Below, one piece after another: positions 10,150 to 20,145 of a stretch of 64,000 bases of DNA. A program made the position numbers and the translations under genes. The DNA is taken from positions 2,480,017 through 2,544,016 of the forward strand of contig NZ_KK073875.1 in the NCBI RefSeq assembly GCF_000585395.1, read 5' to 3'. How positions within the stretch are numbered: the first letter of the stretch is position 1; every line of letters starts with the position of its first letter. Below the pieces are notes generated by a model. That model did not search any database, was not told where the DNA came from, and worked only from the letters and a program-made list of their open reading frames with translations. The DNA is from Saccharibacillus sacchari DSM 19268. Its GTDB lineage: Bacteria; Bacillota; Bacilli; Paenibacillales; Paenibacillaceae.

Positions 10150-11505
10150 TCAGGAAGGATTTTTTATTTTCTCAGTCAGGCTGTGGACAACTTTCGAGAG
10201 TTCTTGGTCCACTTTCAACGAGTGCGTGATCTTTTCATGCGCGTGAATGACCGTCGTATGGTCGCGTCCGCCGAATGCTTCGCCGATCTTGGGCAGCGAG
10301 TAGTCGGTCAGTTCGCGAGAGAGATACATGGCGACTTGGCGCGGGAAAGCAATGGCTTTCGTCCGTTTTCTCGCTTTAAAATCTTCCATTTTCAAATTAT
10401 AGTACTCGCCGACCCGCTGCTGGATGTCCTGGATCGTGATGATCCGCGGCCGGCTGGACGGAATAATGTCCTTCAGCGCTTCGGCTGCCAGATGGGCGGT
10501 CACGTCCTGATTGGTCAACGACGAATAAGCCACAACGCGAATCAGCGCGCCTTCAAGCTCGCGAATGTTGGTATCGATCTGATTCGCAATGTACATCATC
10601 GCTTCATTCGGCACGTCAAGCTTCTCCGCACGTGCTTTTTTCCGCAAAATCGCGATCCGCGTTTCCAAATCCGGCGGCTGGATGTCGGTAATCAATCCCC
10701 ATTCGAACCTCGAACGCAGACGTTCTTCCAGGGTCGGGATCTCCTTCGGAGGCCGGTCGCTGGAAATAATGATCTGTTTGCTCTCCTCATGCAGCGCATT
10801 GAACGTATGGAAGAACTCTTCTTGCGTCGACTCTTTTCCCGCAATGAACTGAATATCGTCGATCAGCAGAATATCGATATTGCGATACTTATTCCGGAAG
10901 CTTTCGCCGCGGTTGTCGCGGATCGAGTTGATGAACTCGTTCGTAAACTTCTCCGAAGAGATATAAACGACGCGGCTGCTCGGATTATGCTGCAAAATGT
11001 AGTGGCCGATCGCGTGCATCAAGTGTGTTTTTCCGAGCCCTACTCCCCCGTACAGAAACAAAGGGTTGTAGGCTTTTGCCGGCGCCTCGGCGACGGCGAG
11101 CGATGCCGCATGCGCGAAACGGTTACCCGAGCCGATGACGAACGTGTCGAACGTGTATTTGGGATTGAGCATATTGGCGTTCGCTTCGACGTTAACTTGA
11201 ACCGGAGCAGGCGGCGGAGTCGATTGTTTTTGAAGCGACTCTTCTTCGTGTCCGGGTTCTTCAATGACAAATTTAACCGTGACGCTGCGTCCGAGGACGT
11301 CAAAAGCGACCTGCGCCACCAGTTTGGTATATCGGCTTTCCAACCATTCCACGGCAAAAGTCGTCGGCGCCGATACGGTCAGCGCTCCGTTGGTGAGGTG
11401 AATGACCTGTGTGGCTTTGAACCAGGTATCGAAGCTGGGTTTGCTCAGCTTCGTTTGGATGATCGATAGAATTTGTTGCCACAATTGAGCGGTATGGCTG
11501 TCCAC
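10150..11505 (-). CDS. dnaA: Chromosomal replication initiator protein DnaA
   Basis: A 451-residue AAA+ initiator. Domain I occupies residues 1 to ~85 and a variable linker ([12 protein letters not shown]) follows. The AAA+ core has Walker [16 protein letters not shown] and Walker [15 protein letters not shown]. The C-terminal DNA-binding domain has the signature [15 protein letters not shown]. DnaA boxes lie on both sides of the gene, as in B. subtilis, so autoregulation is likely. The start is a GTG-free ATG preceded by AGGAG. Confidence 0.98.
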   Translation of the reverse strand: MDSHTAQLWQQILSIIQTKLSKPSFDTWFKATQVIHLTNGALTVSAPTTFAVEWLESRYTKLVAQVAFDVLGRSVTVKFVIEEPGHEEESLQKQSTPPPAPVQVNVEANANMLNPKYTFDTFVIGSGNRFAHAASLAVAEAPAKAYNPLFLYGGVGLGKTHLMHAIGHYILQHNPSSRVVYISSEKFTNEFINSIRDNRGESFRNKYRNIDILLIDDIQFIAGKESTQEEFFHTFNALHEESKQIIISSDRPPKEIPTLEERLRSRFEWGLITDIQPPDLETRIAILRKKARAEKLDVPNEAMMYIANQIDTNIRELEGALIRVVAYSSLTNQDVTAHLAAEALKDIIPSSRPRIITIQDIQQRVGEYYNLKMEDFKARKRTKAIAFPRQVAMYLSRELTDYSLPKIGEAFGGRDHTTVIHAHEKITHSLKVDQELSKVVHSLTEKIKNPS

Positions 11506-11716
11506 AAACTGTCACTCCTTTAAAAATCGTACGATGTGGCTTGAGCCGGAGCGTCCGCCGAGAGTTTTCGGGATTGCAGGTTGTCTTCAAACGACTCATT
11601 CGAATCTGATTCTTCACTTCCGCCGCCGCGCCCACTCAGGCCGGAAGCCGATCAAGAAGCGGAGCTCGCGAAACGAGGAGCGTAACGAAGACGAAACCCA
11701 GGGAAGCCGAGAGAGG

Positions 11717-12090
11717 TTATCCCCACGATCCATAATTATGGGAACAAAAAAAGAAGGATAAACAGGACTTGTTCACAACGTTATCCACAGACTGTTGATA
11801 ATATAGAGGCTAAAACCGAATATTCACACCGAAAAGTAATCTAATCATAGCAAAAGAAGCCGTTCATTTCAACGGTTCATGCTATTTTATCCACAAAACC
11901 AATACCTTGTGCATAAAACATATCCACACCACTAGATATTGTTCATAACGTGTTTAAAATTGACCTGTGAATAAAATAGCTCTCCAAAAATATACACAGG
12001 CCAAAAGGCAATACGGTGGAAAAGTGGGTTACGCAAAAACGTGTCTTTCGCAAGGTTGCCAGGTTGGGTGAAAAACGAGACTGTGGATAA
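11717..12090. promoter_or_regulatory. oriC: DnaA-box cluster upstream of dnaA
   Basis: Perfect TTATCCACA on the plus strand at 11781 and 11887 and on the minus strand at 12082. Minus-strand sites matching TTATNCACA lie at 11908 and 11966. Sites with one mismatch lie at 11717, 11820, 11920 and 11990. This density is typical of the dnaA-upstream half of a bipartite Bacillus-type origin. Confidence 0.85.
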
Positions 12091-12420
12091 CCTTGAGAAC
12101 ATCCAAAACCCGAATTCGAATCCCCGATTGCGAAAAACCCGAAGTTCGAGAGGGTGAAGGTCGAGGTGAAGGATCGAAAAAAGGACAACGCCGAAAAAGA
12201 GGGAGCAACGAATAATCACGATTTTCAAAAAGGGGAAGAGGAAGCAAATCATTCGGGCCCGCGAATAGGCCGAGCCGTTCTTGGATCGCCAGCGAATGTA
12301 TTCCGGCGCTGGCCGGCAATCGAGCGCAGTCCAGCGCGATCCGGCAGACTTCATTTGTTTAAAAGGCCGGAACGGCGCCATTTCCAGCCGGTTCAAACCA
12401 AGTTAGCAATACGAGGAATA

Positions 12421-12449
12421 TTGCTTGCGAAATTGCCTTTCCTTATATA
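12421..12449 (+). promoter_or_regulatory. rpmH upstream promoter candidate
   Basis: TTGCTT (12421-12426) and TATATA (12444-12449) separated by 17 nt. Confidence 0.45.
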
Positions 12450-12508
12450 TAAGCATTCCAAGCCTGTTTTTTTCGTTAAAAAAGAGGGAGGATTACGAAG
12501 AAGTTTAC

Positions 12509-12537
12509 TTGACTTTGCTGGAAACGCATGATTAAAT
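12509..12537 (+). promoter_or_regulatory. rpmH promoter
   Basis: TTGACT (12509-12514) and TTAAAT (12532-12537) are 17 nt apart, giving a start near 12545 and a ~95-nt leader for rpmH. Confidence 0.6.
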
Positions 12538-12639
12538 GATAAAAGGCATGTTCTGCGAGAAGAAGAACGAATGTGTGTAATTATATTGGTTTAGCATATT
12601 GCAAAACCTGTACTACCCGTAAAAGGAGGTGCTATTGTA

Positions 12640-12774
12640 ATGGGTCCTACTTTCAAACCTAACACCCGCAAGCGCAAAAAGGTGCACGGATTCCGTAAAA
12701 GAATGAGCACGAAAAACGGCCGCAAGGTGCTGGCTGCTCGTCGTCTCAAAGGCAGAAAAGTGCTGAGCGCGTAA
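12640..12774 (+). CDS. rpmH: 50S ribosomal protein L34
   Basis: A 44-residue, very basic protein with the L34 pattern ([20 protein letters not shown]). The N-terminus MGPTFKPN is of the Firmicute type. AAAAGGAGGT lies eight bases before the ATG. rpmH opens the conserved rpmH-rnpA-yidC-jag-mnmE series diverging from dnaA. Confidence 0.97.
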   Translation: MGPTFKPNTRKRKKVHGFRKRMSTKNGRKVLAARRLKGRKVLSA

Positions 12775-12791
12775 GCTTGGGCACATGAGCG

Positions 12792-12818
12792 AAGACCACC
12801 TGGAGGTGGTCTTTTTTC
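12792..12818 (+). terminator. Terminator or attenuator between rpmH and rnpA
   Basis: GACCACCT and AGGTGGTC form an 8-bp stem (12794-12811) followed by TTTTTT. It would make most transcripts end after rpmH, matching the much larger need for L34 than for RNase P protein. Confidence 0.85.
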
Positions 12819-12842
12819 TTAATAAAGGGGACGCGAGAAAAG

Positions 12843-13220
12843 GTGCAAAAAAAGCTACGATTACGGAACCGTGCCGAGTTTACCCGCGTATACCGTCACG
12901 GCAAGTCTTTCGCGAACCGGCAGCTGGTCCTGTATTGGTTTCACAAACGGGATGTCGATCAGTTTCGCATGGGCGTGTCGGTCAGTAAAAAGGTAGGCAA
13001 TGCGGTTGTCCGCAACCGGATACGCCGTTTAATGAAGGAAATCGTTAGGCATCATGCCGACGAAATCGCGGATCATGTCGATCTCGTGTTCATTATTCGA
13101 AAAGGCGCAGTCGACATGGATTACAAGGAGTTGGAGAAGAGCGTGCTGCACGTGCTTCGCAAATCCTTATTGCTCAAGCGTAAAGGTCGGCAAGACCGGC
13201 CGGGGGAGACCTCGAAGTGA
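12843..13220 (+). CDS. rnpA: Ribonuclease P protein component
   Basis: A 125-residue basic protein that assists RNase P RNA in 5' tRNA processing. The signature RNR motif is present in VSKKVGNAVVRNRIRRLMKE, and the N-terminus is KKLRLRNRAEFTRVYRHGKS. The start is GTG at 12843. The basic C-terminal tail (KRKGRQDRPGETSK) is not part of the conserved core. No yidD is found in the 129-nt gap to yidC. Confidence 0.95.
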   Translation: MQKKLRLRNRAEFTRVYRHGKSFANRQLVLYWFHKRDVDQFRMGVSVSKKVGNAVVRNRIRRLMKEIVRHHADEIADHVDLVFIIRKGAVDMDYKELEKSVLHVLRKSLLLKRKGRQDRPGETSK

Positions 13221-13349
13221 AGCGCTTTTTTGCGTTTCAAATGAAGGGCTAATTATGGTATGATTTTCACAACTGCAAGCGGTTTGCCCGATGCGGGAGG
13301 AAGTCCTGCGGGAGTGCAGGTACATGAAGGTTAAGAGAGGGGTTATCTA

Positions 13350-14237
13350 GTGTCTCATTTGTTCAAACGCAGAGGCAAGTGGGTGATGGTTATCGCCGCT
13401 GTTCTGCTGATTGCCGTCCTTGCGGGCTGTACGCCGGCCACAACGCTGCATACGACGGAAGACTTGAAAAACAGCGGCAGCTTCTGGCAGAGTAACGTCG
13501 TCTACTGGTTTGCGCTGGCGCTTGATTCGTTCGCGGAATGGTTCGGCGGCGAATACGGCCTGGCCGTCCTGCTGCTCGTACTCATCGTGCGTACGCTGAT
13601 CCTGCCACTGACAATCAAATCCGTCAAGAGCTCGAAAGCCATGCAGGCGATCCAACCGGAAATGCAGAAGCTGAGAGAACAATTCAAGGACGATCCGCAA
13701 CGCATGCAGCAGGAGCAAATGCGCCTGTTCCAAGAGAACAAGGTGAATCCGGCCGCAGGCTGTCTGCCTTTGATTATTCAGATGCCGATCTTTATCGCGC
13801 TGTATAATGCGATCATTTATAACAGTGACTTGGCGCAACATTCCTTCCTCTGGATGGAACTTGGCAAACCAGACATTCCGTTGACGTTGTTTGCGGCAGC
13901 TACGACGTTCTTGCAAACCTGGTTGATGATGCGTCAAAACCCGGCGCAACAACAAGGACCGATGAAGTTCATGTTGTTCGTTTATCCGGTACTGATCTTC
14001 TTCATGGGTTATCAATTCCCGTCCGCCCTCCCGCTCTACTGGGCAATGAGTAACGTATACACGATCGTGCAAAACTTCTTCCTGTACCGCAACAAAGATT
14101 CGAAAGCAGCAGCGGTTATCGCTCAACAAGGCGGAGCAAAGCCTGCTGGCAAAACTAGCACTTCCGGCGGCGGCGTAAGCTTGTCCAAAGGCGCGGGCCC
14201 GGTATCGAGCCGCAAAAAGAAAAAGAAAAAACGTTAA
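13350..14237 (+). CDS. yidC: Membrane protein insertase YidC/OxaA/SpoIIIJ family
   Basis: A 295-residue lipoprotein insertase that places membrane proteins in the bilayer alone or with SecYEG. A basic N-terminus and hydrophobic stretch end in the lipobox LAGC with Cys27. Transmembrane segments follow near YGLAVLLLVLIVRTLILPL, PLIIQMPIFIALYNAI, and the pair around residues 175-235. The C-terminus is rich in lysine (SSRKKKKKKR), as in YidC2-type proteins that contact ribosomes. The start is GTG behind GAGAGGGG. It is followed by jag, its usual partner. Confidence 0.95.
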   Translation: MSHLFKRRGKWVMVIAAVLLIAVLAGCTPATTLHTTEDLKNSGSFWQSNVVYWFALALDSFAEWFGGEYGLAVLLLVLIVRTLILPLTIKSVKSSKAMQAIQPEMQKLREQFKDDPQRMQQEQMRLFQENKVNPAAGCLPLIIQMPIFIALYNAIIYNSDLAQHSFLWMELGKPDIPLTLFAAATTFLQTWLMMRQNPAQQQGPMKFMLFVYPVLIFFMGYQFPSALPLYWAMSNVYTIVQNFFLYRNKDSKAAAVIAQQGGAKPAGKTSTSGGGVSLSKGAGPVSSRKKKKKKR

Positions 14238-14313
14238 GTTTACAAAGATCGAAGATAGCTGAATAACGAGCGTGTGCAAAAGACGAAGCGTAACATGAGG
14301 GGGCGCGGATTCG

Positions 14314-15171
14314 ATGACGAGCAAAGTGACGGCTGTAGGAAAAACGGTAGATGAAGCCATCTCGCTGGGACTTGGGCAGCTTGGCGTAACGAGGGATCAG
14401 GTTGAAGTGAATGTGCTGGAGCACCCTTCAAAAAAATTCCTTGGTTTGTTCGGTGGGCGCAATGCCAAAGTCGAGCTGTCATTGGTTCGTTCTGGCCGTG
14501 TTCCGACAGAGACGGAACCTCAGGTTGCTCCGATTGTCGAAGCCGAGGATAACCGGTCTGCAACTACTCGACTGGAGAGCCCGAATTCTGCGGCACCCGG
14601 TCCCATGAAAGCCGATGCTTCGGCGCCTACGGAATCCACTCCGAGACGCGAGCAGCCTAATCCGGTCGTGATTGCGCCGAATGAAGCCGACTTGTCCTCC
14701 GACGACGCAACAGGCGTTCGCCCGATGGAGCGTTATCATGAGGCGGCCGACTTCATTCGCGAGGTTGCCGGAGCCATGGGGCTCGATGTGGAGGTCGACG
14801 TCCGGAAAAATCGGGACGGCGGTCTGCTGGATATTTCGGGTCCCGAGTTGGGCATGCTGATCGGAAGACGGGGCCAGACGTTGGATGCTCTTCAACTACT
14901 TGCCGGCGTCGTCGCGAATAAAGGGTCCGATAAGTTTGTAAGACTGACGCTGGATGCGGAAAACTTCCGTCGTCGTCGAGCAAAAACGTTGGAAGACCTG
15001 GCTGATCGTTTGGCGGAACGCGTCGTTCGAACCCGTAAGGAAGTCGTGTTGGAACCGATGCCTCCGCAGGAGCGCAAGGTCATTCACGCCCGGTTGCAAA
15101 ACCATCCTGAAGTCGATACGGGAAGCCGTGGCGAAGAACCGAATCGCCGCGTCGTCATCACGCTCAAATAA
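14314..15171 (+). CDS. khpB: RNA-binding protein KhpB/Jag
   Basis: A 285-residue cytosolic protein. The Jag-N domain occupies residues 1-50 (KVTAVGKTVDEAISLGLGQLG), followed by a low-complexity spacer of ~80 residues, a KH domain (LGMLIGRRGQTLDALQLL) and a C-terminal R3H domain (MPPQERKVIHARLQNHPEV). Homologues bind RNA with KhpA and influence cell elongation. The R3H core RxxxH is intact. It is located directly after yidC. Confidence 0.93.
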   Translation: MTSKVTAVGKTVDEAISLGLGQLGVTRDQVEVNVLEHPSKKFLGLFGGRNAKVELSLVRSGRVPTETEPQVAPIVEAEDNRSATTRLESPNSAAPGPMKADASAPTESTPRREQPNPVVIAPNEADLSSDDATGVRPMERYHEAADFIREVAGAMGLDVEVDVRKNRDGGLLDISGPELGMLIGRRGQTLDALQLLAGVVANKGSDKFVRLTLDAENFRRRRAKTLEDLADRLAERVVRTRKEVVLEPMPPQERKVIHARLQNHPEVDTGSRGEEPNRRVVITLK

Positions 15172-15268
15172 CGGCGAGCATTCAGGTGAGCGCCCTCTTT
15201 GCCCATGCGGCGGAGAGGGCCTCTGCCGTTTGCGCGATAAGCCGCACTATTAAATTTGAAATTGAAAG

Positions 15269-15320
15269 AAACGGGGAATCGAAGCTTGCGGTCCATTGAC
15301 CGAAGCCTCCCGTTTTTTCT
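15269..15320 (+). terminator. Terminator after khpB
   Basis: An imperfect stem, with outer ACGGG and CCCGT and inner CGGTC and GACCG arms, followed by TTTTTTC. A second hairpin lies just upstream (GCCCTCT with AGAGGGC, 15188-15222) without a T run. Confidence 0.6.
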
Positions 15321-15368
15321 TGTATATAAGACAGGCAAAAGACAGGCTTGGAAAGAGAGGCATATGGG

Positions 15369-16745
15369 ATGATTAGCGATACAATTGCGGCTATTTCTAC
15401 AGCGGTGGGGGAAGGCGGGATTGCCGTGATCCGCGTCAGCGGGCCGGAAGCAGTCGGCGAAGTAAGCCGATTGTTCCGGGGCGCTACCCCGCTGACGGAA
15501 GTGCCAACGCATACCGTACATTACGGATTCATTATCGATCCGGAAACAAAAGAAAAAATGGAAGAAGTTCTGGTTACGCTCATGCTGGCACCCAAGTCGT
15601 TTACCACAGAGGATGTCGTGGAGATTAGCGCGCACGGCGGCGTCGTATCCGTTCGCCGAATCATGGAGCTGCTGCTCAAGCAGCGTATCCGCCTAGCGGA
15701 ACCGGGCGAGTTCACGAAGCGCGCCTTTTTGAACGGACGCATCGATCTGTCGCAGGCGGAAGGCGTGATCGATTTGATCCGTTCGAAGTCCGACAAAGCT
15801 TTTTCCGTCGCGTTCAAACAGGTCGAAGGCGATCTGTCCCGCCGGATTCAGGAACTGCGGCAGACATTGATCGAGACGTTGGCGCATATTGAGGTGAATA
15901 TCGATTATCCCGAGCATGACGTGGAATCAATGACTTCGCTGTTTATTCAAGAGAAATGCGGCTCGGTGCTGACGGAGATCGAACGCTTGCTCCACACGTC
16001 GAATCAGGGCAAAATCCTGCGCGAAGGCATCACCACCGCCATCGTCGGGCGTCCCAATGTCGGGAAATCTTCGCTGCTCAATGCACTGTCCGGTCAAAAC
16101 CGCGCGATCGTCACCGATATTCCCGGCACGACCCGCGACGTTATCGAGGAATTCATCACCATCAACAATATCCCGCTCAAGCTGCTCGATACCGCCGGTA
16201 TTCGCGAGACGCTGGACGTCGTTGAAAAAATCGGTGTCGAACGTTCCCGTACCGCGCTGAACGAAGCCGATCTGATCCTGCTCGTGCTGAACAACGGCGA
16301 CGAGTTAAACGAAGAAGAACAACAGTTGATGGAACAGATCAGCGGTCGTCAATCGATCGTGATCCTGAACAAAATGGATCTGCCGCAAAAAGTCGAAACG
16401 GAAAAAGTTCGTCAGTTCTACAAAGAAGAGCTGATTGTGCCGATGACCGTTAAAGAGGGAGAAGGCGTCGACCGACTCGAAGAAGCGATCTCTGCTCTAT
16501 TCTTCGCCGGTAAGATCGAAAGCGCCGACCTGACCTATGTATCCAACGTTCGCCATATCGCGCTGCTGCACCAAACGAAGCGCTCGTTAATTGATGCCAT
16601 CGAAGCAGCCGAAATGTTCGTCCCGATCGACATGATCCAGATCGATGTCCGCTTGGCTTGGGAACAACTCGGCGAGATCGTAGGTGACACCGCCCAAGAC
16701 TCGTTGATCGATCAGATTTTCTCGCAGTTCTGTCTGGGCAAGTAA
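15369..16745 (+). CDS. mnmE: tRNA uridine-5-carboxymethylaminomethyl modification GTPase MnmE
   Basis: A 458-residue GTPase that works with MnmG to modify U34 of tRNAs reading split codon boxes. The N-terminal folate-binding domain begins [17 protein letters not shown]; the G domain carries [14 protein letters not shown] (about residue 227), the DIPGTTRD loop, [10 protein letters not shown] and NKMD; the C-terminus ends in the conserved FCLGK with its catalytic-site cysteine. The start at 15369 gives exactly the family length. The gene is normally adjacent to mnmG; here a 335-nt gap with a palindromic repeat separates them. Confidence 0.97.
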   Translation: MISDTIAAISTAVGEGGIAVIRVSGPEAVGEVSRLFRGATPLTEVPTHTVHYGFIIDPETKEKMEEVLVTLMLAPKSFTTEDVVEISAHGGVVSVRRIMELLLKQRIRLAEPGEFTKRAFLNGRIDLSQAEGVIDLIRSKSDKAFSVAFKQVEGDLSRRIQELRQTLIETLAHIEVNIDYPEHDVESMTSLFIQEKCGSVLTEIERLLHTSNQGKILREGITTAIVGRPNVGKSSLLNALSGQNRAIVTDIPGTTRDVIEEFITINNIPLKLLDTAGIRETLDVVEKIGVERSRTALNEADLILLVLNNGDELNEEEQQLMEQISGRQSIVILNKMDLPQKVETEKVRQFYKEELIVPMTVKEGEGVDRLEEAISALFFAGKIESADLTYVSNVRHIALLHQTKRSLIDAIEAAEMFVPIDMIQIDVRLAWEQLGEIVGDTAQDSLIDQIFSQFCLGK

Positions 16746-16792
16746 CGTCGATCGACTATTCTATTCAGCCTCATATCGTCCCTATATAGATG

Positions 16793-16852
16793 AAGCAATT
16801 TTTCAGGACTCCTATCCTGAAGCTTCCCCAATCCTGTTATTGCTTTTAAAAA
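16793..16852 (+). terminator. Possible terminator after mnmE
   Basis: AAGCAAT and ATTGCTT form an outer stem around an inner TTCAGG/CCTGAA hairpin, followed by TTAAAA. The structure is present but the T run is poor. Confidence 0.35.
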
Positions 16853-16921
16853 GCGATGTTCAAACGAACAAAGCAGCCCTTTTCTTTTACAAAAACCAAA
16901 GCGAAGCCATTGAACGACCAA

Positions 16922-17032
16922 GCGCAGTATCCTGAAGAAGCGCAGCGCTCGCCTCTGTTTTCGGAATGCCCCCTTAGCCCTACTTCCAATCAGGCATTCC
17001 GAAAACAGCACGCGATCGTAAGGATACTGCGC
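16922..17032 (+). repeat. Palindromic intergenic repeat, family 1, copy F
   Basis: Outer arms GCGCAGTATCCT (16922-16933) and AGGATACTGCGC (17021-17032) pair perfectly. The inner stem CTGTTTTCGGAATGCC (16955-16970) with GGCATTCCGAAAACAG (16993-17008) is a perfect 16 bp. The 5' linker AAGAAGCGCAGCGCTCGCCT and 3' linker CACGCGATCGTA match the linkers of copies D and E, although both stems are unrelated to theirs. It fills most of the mnmE-mnmG gap (16746-17080). Confidence 0.85.
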
Positions 17033-17080
17033 GACGCGGAGTTCATACCCGGCGACGCCCCCACAATCAGGAGGATCAAC

Positions 17081-18967
17081 ATGACATACACAGGCGGAGA
17101 ATTCGACGTCATTGTCGTCGGCGCCGGACATGCCGGCGTCGAGTCGGCATTGGCCGCGGCCCGGATGGGCTGCAAAACATTGATGGTTACCATCAACCTC
17201 GACATGGTCGCGTTCATGCCCTGCAACCCGTCGATCGGCGGCCCGGCAAAAGGACACGTCGTGCGCGAAATTGATGCGCTCGGCGGCGAAATGGGACGCA
17301 ATATCGACAAGACCTTTATCCAGATGCGGATGCTGAACACGGGCAAAGGCCCGGCCGTTCACGCGCTGCGCGCGCAAGCGGACAAATTCTCGTATCAACA
17401 AACGATGAAAGAAACGATGGAAAAAGAACCGAACCTGACGATGCGCCAAGGCATGGTCGAAGAACTGATTGTCGAAGACGGTAAATGCGTAGGCGTTGTG
17501 ACTAAAACAGGCACGCGCTACATGGCCAAATCGGTTGTTATCACCACGGGCACTTACCTGCGCGGCAAGATTATCATGGGCGAGCTGACGTACGAGAGCG
17601 GCCCGAACAACCAACAGCCGTCCGTTCGCCTTTCGGAAAACCTACGCGAACTGGGCTTCCAACTGGTTCGTTTCAAAACCGGTACGCCTCCGCGCGTGCA
17701 CAAAGATACGATCGACTTCTCGAAAACGGAAATCCAACCGGGCGATGATAAACCGAAGTTCTTTTCCTATGAAACGAAAGGTTCGAGCAACGAGCAGCTG
17801 CCTTGCTGGCTGACCTATACGTCGCCGGAAACGCACCAGATCATCAACGACAACTTGCACCGCGCTCCGATGTTCTCGGGTCTCATCGAAGGTACGGGGC
17901 CGCGCTACTGTCCGTCTATTGAGGACAAAGTAGTGCGCTTCAGCGACAAATCGAAACACCAGATTTTCTTGGAGCCGGAAGGCAAAAATACGTCCGAGTA
18001 TTATGTACAAGGACTATCGACAAGCCTGCCGGAAGACGTACAGTTGAGTATGCTGCGCACGATCGCCGGTATGGAAAAAGTCGAAATCATGCGTAACGGT
18101 TATGCGATCGAATACGACGCTATGGTTCCGACGCAACTATGGCCGACGCTCGAAACAAAGCTGCTGCCAGGTCTGTTTACGGCCGGACAAATCAACGGAA
18201 CATCGGGCTATGAAGAAGCGGCGGGCCAAGGCATCATGGCGGGGATCAACGCGGCGCGCAAAGCGCAAGGCCGCGAAGGCGTCGTGCTGGATCGTTCGCA
18301 AGGCTACATCGGCGTTCTGATCGACGATCTCGTTACGAAAGGCACCAACGAACCGTACCGCCTGCTGACTTCGCGCGCGGAATATCGGTTGCTGCTCCGT
18401 CATGACAACGCCGATCTGCGTCTGACGCCTATCGGTCATGAGATCGGACTGATTGGTGACGAGCGTTACGACGTTTTCCTGGACAAAAAGGCCAAAGTCG
18501 AAGCGGAGATCAAACGTCTGGGCAAAGCGAAGGTTCATCCGGATCAAGTGAATCCGATGCTGGCGCGTCTGGACTCGGCAGCAATCAACAACGGCTCCGA
18601 TCTGCTGACGATTCTGCGTCGTCCGGAAGTCTCGTACGCCGATATTCAAGACATCGTCCCGACGGAGATCGAACTGGATGAAGAAATGAAGGAACAAGTC
18701 GAGATCCAAGTGAAGTATGCAGGTTACATCGAGAAGCAGCTTGCGCATGTGGAACGACTGAAAAAGATGGAACAGAAGAAGCTGCCTGAAGACCTGGCTT
18801 ACAATGAAGTTCGCGGCCTGGCCATGGAAGCGAAGCAAAAGCTTTCTTCGATTCGACCGCTGTCGATCGGACAAGCATCGCGCATTTCGGGCGTCACGCC
18901 CGCCGATATTTCGATTCTGCTCGTTTACCTGGAACAGTATAACCGGGTAGCGGCTGCACGGGGGTAA
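17081..18967 (+). CDS. mnmG: tRNA uridine-5-carboxymethylaminomethyl modification enzyme MnmG
   Basis: A 628-residue FAD/NADH-dependent partner of MnmE in wobble-uridine modification. The Rossmann FAD motif is [15 protein letters not shown] at the N-terminus; conserved GidA segments include [22 protein letters not shown] and [20 protein letters not shown]. The start at 17081 has AGGAGG eight bases upstream and gives the family length. An in-frame extension of 75 codons upstream passes through the palindromic repeat and is rejected. Confidence 0.97.
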   Translation: MTYTGGEFDVIVVGAGHAGVESALAAARMGCKTLMVTINLDMVAFMPCNPSIGGPAKGHVVREIDALGGEMGRNIDKTFIQMRMLNTGKGPAVHALRAQADKFSYQQTMKETMEKEPNLTMRQGMVEELIVEDGKCVGVVTKTGTRYMAKSVVITTGTYLRGKIIMGELTYESGPNNQQPSVRLSENLRELGFQLVRFKTGTPPRVHKDTIDFSKTEIQPGDDKPKFFSYETKGSSNEQLPCWLTYTSPETHQIINDNLHRAPMFSGLIEGTGPRYCPSIEDKVVRFSDKSKHQIFLEPEGKNTSEYYVQGLSTSLPEDVQLSMLRTIAGMEKVEIMRNGYAIEYDAMVPTQLWPTLETKLLPGLFTAGQINGTSGYEEAAGQGIMAGINAARKAQGREGVVLDRSQGYIGVLIDDLVTKGTNEPYRLLTSRAEYRLLLRHDNADLRLTPIGHEIGLIGDERYDVFLDKKAKVEAEIKRLGKAKVHPDQVNPMLARLDSAAINNGSDLLTILRRPEVSYADIQDIVPTEIELDEEMKEQVEIQVKYAGYIEKQLAHVERLKKMEQKKLPEDLAYNEVRGLAMEAKQKLSSIRPLSIGQASRISGVTPADISILLVYLEQYNRVAAARG

Positions 18968-18969
18968 GC

Positions 18970-19692
18970 ATGGACGATATTCAACAACGTTTTAGCGATC
19001 GATTGAAGGAAAAAGGCATTGAATTGAACGAGCAGCAGCTTGAGCAGTTCGAGACGTATTACAAGCTGTTGGTCGAGTGGAACGAGAAGATGAATCTCAC
19101 CGGCATTACCGATCGCGAACAGGTGTATGAAAAACACTTTTACGATTCGCTGACGCTAGCTTTTTACGTGGATATGAAAAAAGTAACCAGCCTCGCCGAT
19201 ATCGGTTCGGGCGCAGGCTTCCCGGGGGTACCGCTGAAGATTGCTTTCCCGCATCTGAAGCTGTGCATTATCGACTCGCTCAACAAACGCATCACGTTCC
19301 TCAAAGCGGTCTCGGACGGAATCGGGCTGAAAGGCGCCGAGTTCCTGCACGGCCGCGCCGAGGAGTGGGGACACAAGCGCGGCTACCGCGATTCGTTCGA
19401 CCTCGTTACCGCGCGTGCCGTGGCACGTCTTGCCGTGCTGAATGAATTTTGTTTGCCGTTTGTCAAAAAGGATGGCATCTTTGCCGCAATGAAAGGAACC
19501 GACCCTACGGAAGAAATTGCCGATTCGCAAAAGAGCCTGCGCGAGCTGCGCGGGGAAATCACGAATGTGGACGCGTTCCGGTTGCCGTTCGACGATTCGG
19601 ACCGTCATATCATCCGCGTGCTGAAATTTGCGATTACCCCTTACAAGTATCCGCGCACGCCGGGACTTCCGATGAAGAAACCCTTGGTATAA
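18970..19692 (+). CDS. rsmG: 16S rRNA (guanine-527 N7) methyltransferase RsmG
   Basis: A 240-residue SAM-dependent methyltransferase of 16S G527. The SAM-binding motif is LADIGSGAGFPGVPLKI; further conserved parts are LCIIDSLNKRITFLK and VTARAVARL. It starts two bases after the mnmG stop, so the two are co-transcribed and probably coupled. A parS site lies just downstream. Confidence 0.96.
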   Translation: MDDIQQRFSDRLKEKGIELNEQQLEQFETYYKLLVEWNEKMNLTGITDREQVYEKHFYDSLTLAFYVDMKKVTSLADIGSGAGFPGVPLKIAFPHLKLCIIDSLNKRITFLKAVSDGIGLKGAEFLHGRAEEWGHKRGYRDSFDLVTARAVARLAVLNEFCLPFVKKDGIFAAMKGTDPTEEIADSQKSLRELRGEITNVDAFRLPFDDSDRHIIRVLKFAITPYKYPRTPGLPMKKPLV

Positions 19693-19695
19693 TTG

Positions 19696-19711
19696 TGTTT
19701 CACGTGGAACA
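19696..19711. promoter_or_regulatory. parS: parS centromere site
   Basis: TGTTTCACGTGGAACA, whose reverse complement TGTTCCACGTGAAACA fits the consensus TGTTNCACGTGAAACA exactly. ParB is expected to load here. It lies between rsmG and noc, near the origin. Confidence 0.9.
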
Positions 19712-19742
19712 GACTTCGGCATGATCCACGGAATGTTCCAAA

Positions 19743-19769
19743 ACGTCGCCTTCGGGCGGCGTTTTTTTG
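19743..19769 (+). terminator. rsmG terminator
   Basis: CGTCGCC-TTCG-GGCGGCG hairpin followed by seven T residues. Confidence 0.85.
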
Positions 19770-20145
19770 TCCGAATCAAGCTCGAATCAGGATTGGACGA
19801 AAAGAATCCCAGGGGATTTCAGGATAGGATTCAGATGGGAAAAGTGATAAACTGAAGTTGTCTGCCTACAGACTTTTTTGAGTTTAACAAATAGAGAATC
19901 CTATTAAGTTTCCGTTAAAAAGGATGTCGATCGCACCTCGTGTCGGCGAGATCATTGTATGAAGTCCTGTTGCAAACGGTTGAAAGAACAGGTTTGGCAG
20001 ATGGCGGCTAAAGCGGAATATGACGGTTGTCCGAAGATGCGGGGGGAACGCAGCGGCACCGAAGCTTCACCGGTATCTTGCGAAATCGGGAGTTGAAATT
20101 TCTTGAGAAGAACGGCGTATGGCCGACTTCCCGGAATAGGTGGTC
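19770..20145. other. Gap before noc
   Basis: About 375 nt with no credible gene. It contains a small hairpin GTCTG-CCTA-CAGAC followed by TTTTTT (19860-19879), which could be a second weak terminator. I could not pick a clear noc promoter. Confidence 0.4.

Larger units (their letters stand above)
11506..12508. other. dnaA-rpmH intergenic origin region
   Basis: About 1.1 kb without a credible gene; open frames here lack ribosome sites and family resemblance. It holds the upstream DnaA-box cluster, an AT-rich tract around 11800-12000, and a nested stem at 12292-12342 (GGATCGC with GCGATCC outside, GCCAGCG with CGCTGGC inside). I could not identify a convincing dnaA promoter. Confidence 0.6.

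Noticed and set aside
10129-11469. A 446-codon plus-strand frame antisense to dnaA
   Set aside because: Same reason: an antisense shadow of a gene with clear DnaA motifs; no ribosome site.
11932-12531. Frames of 96-154 codons on both strands in the dnaA-rpmH gap
   Set aside because: They overlap DnaA boxes and the rpmH promoters, lack ribosome sites and have low-complexity composition.
20100-20145. A Noc-binding site near noc
   Set aside because: CTTCCCGGAATAG resembles part of the ATTTCCCGGGAAAT site but lacks the full palindrome.
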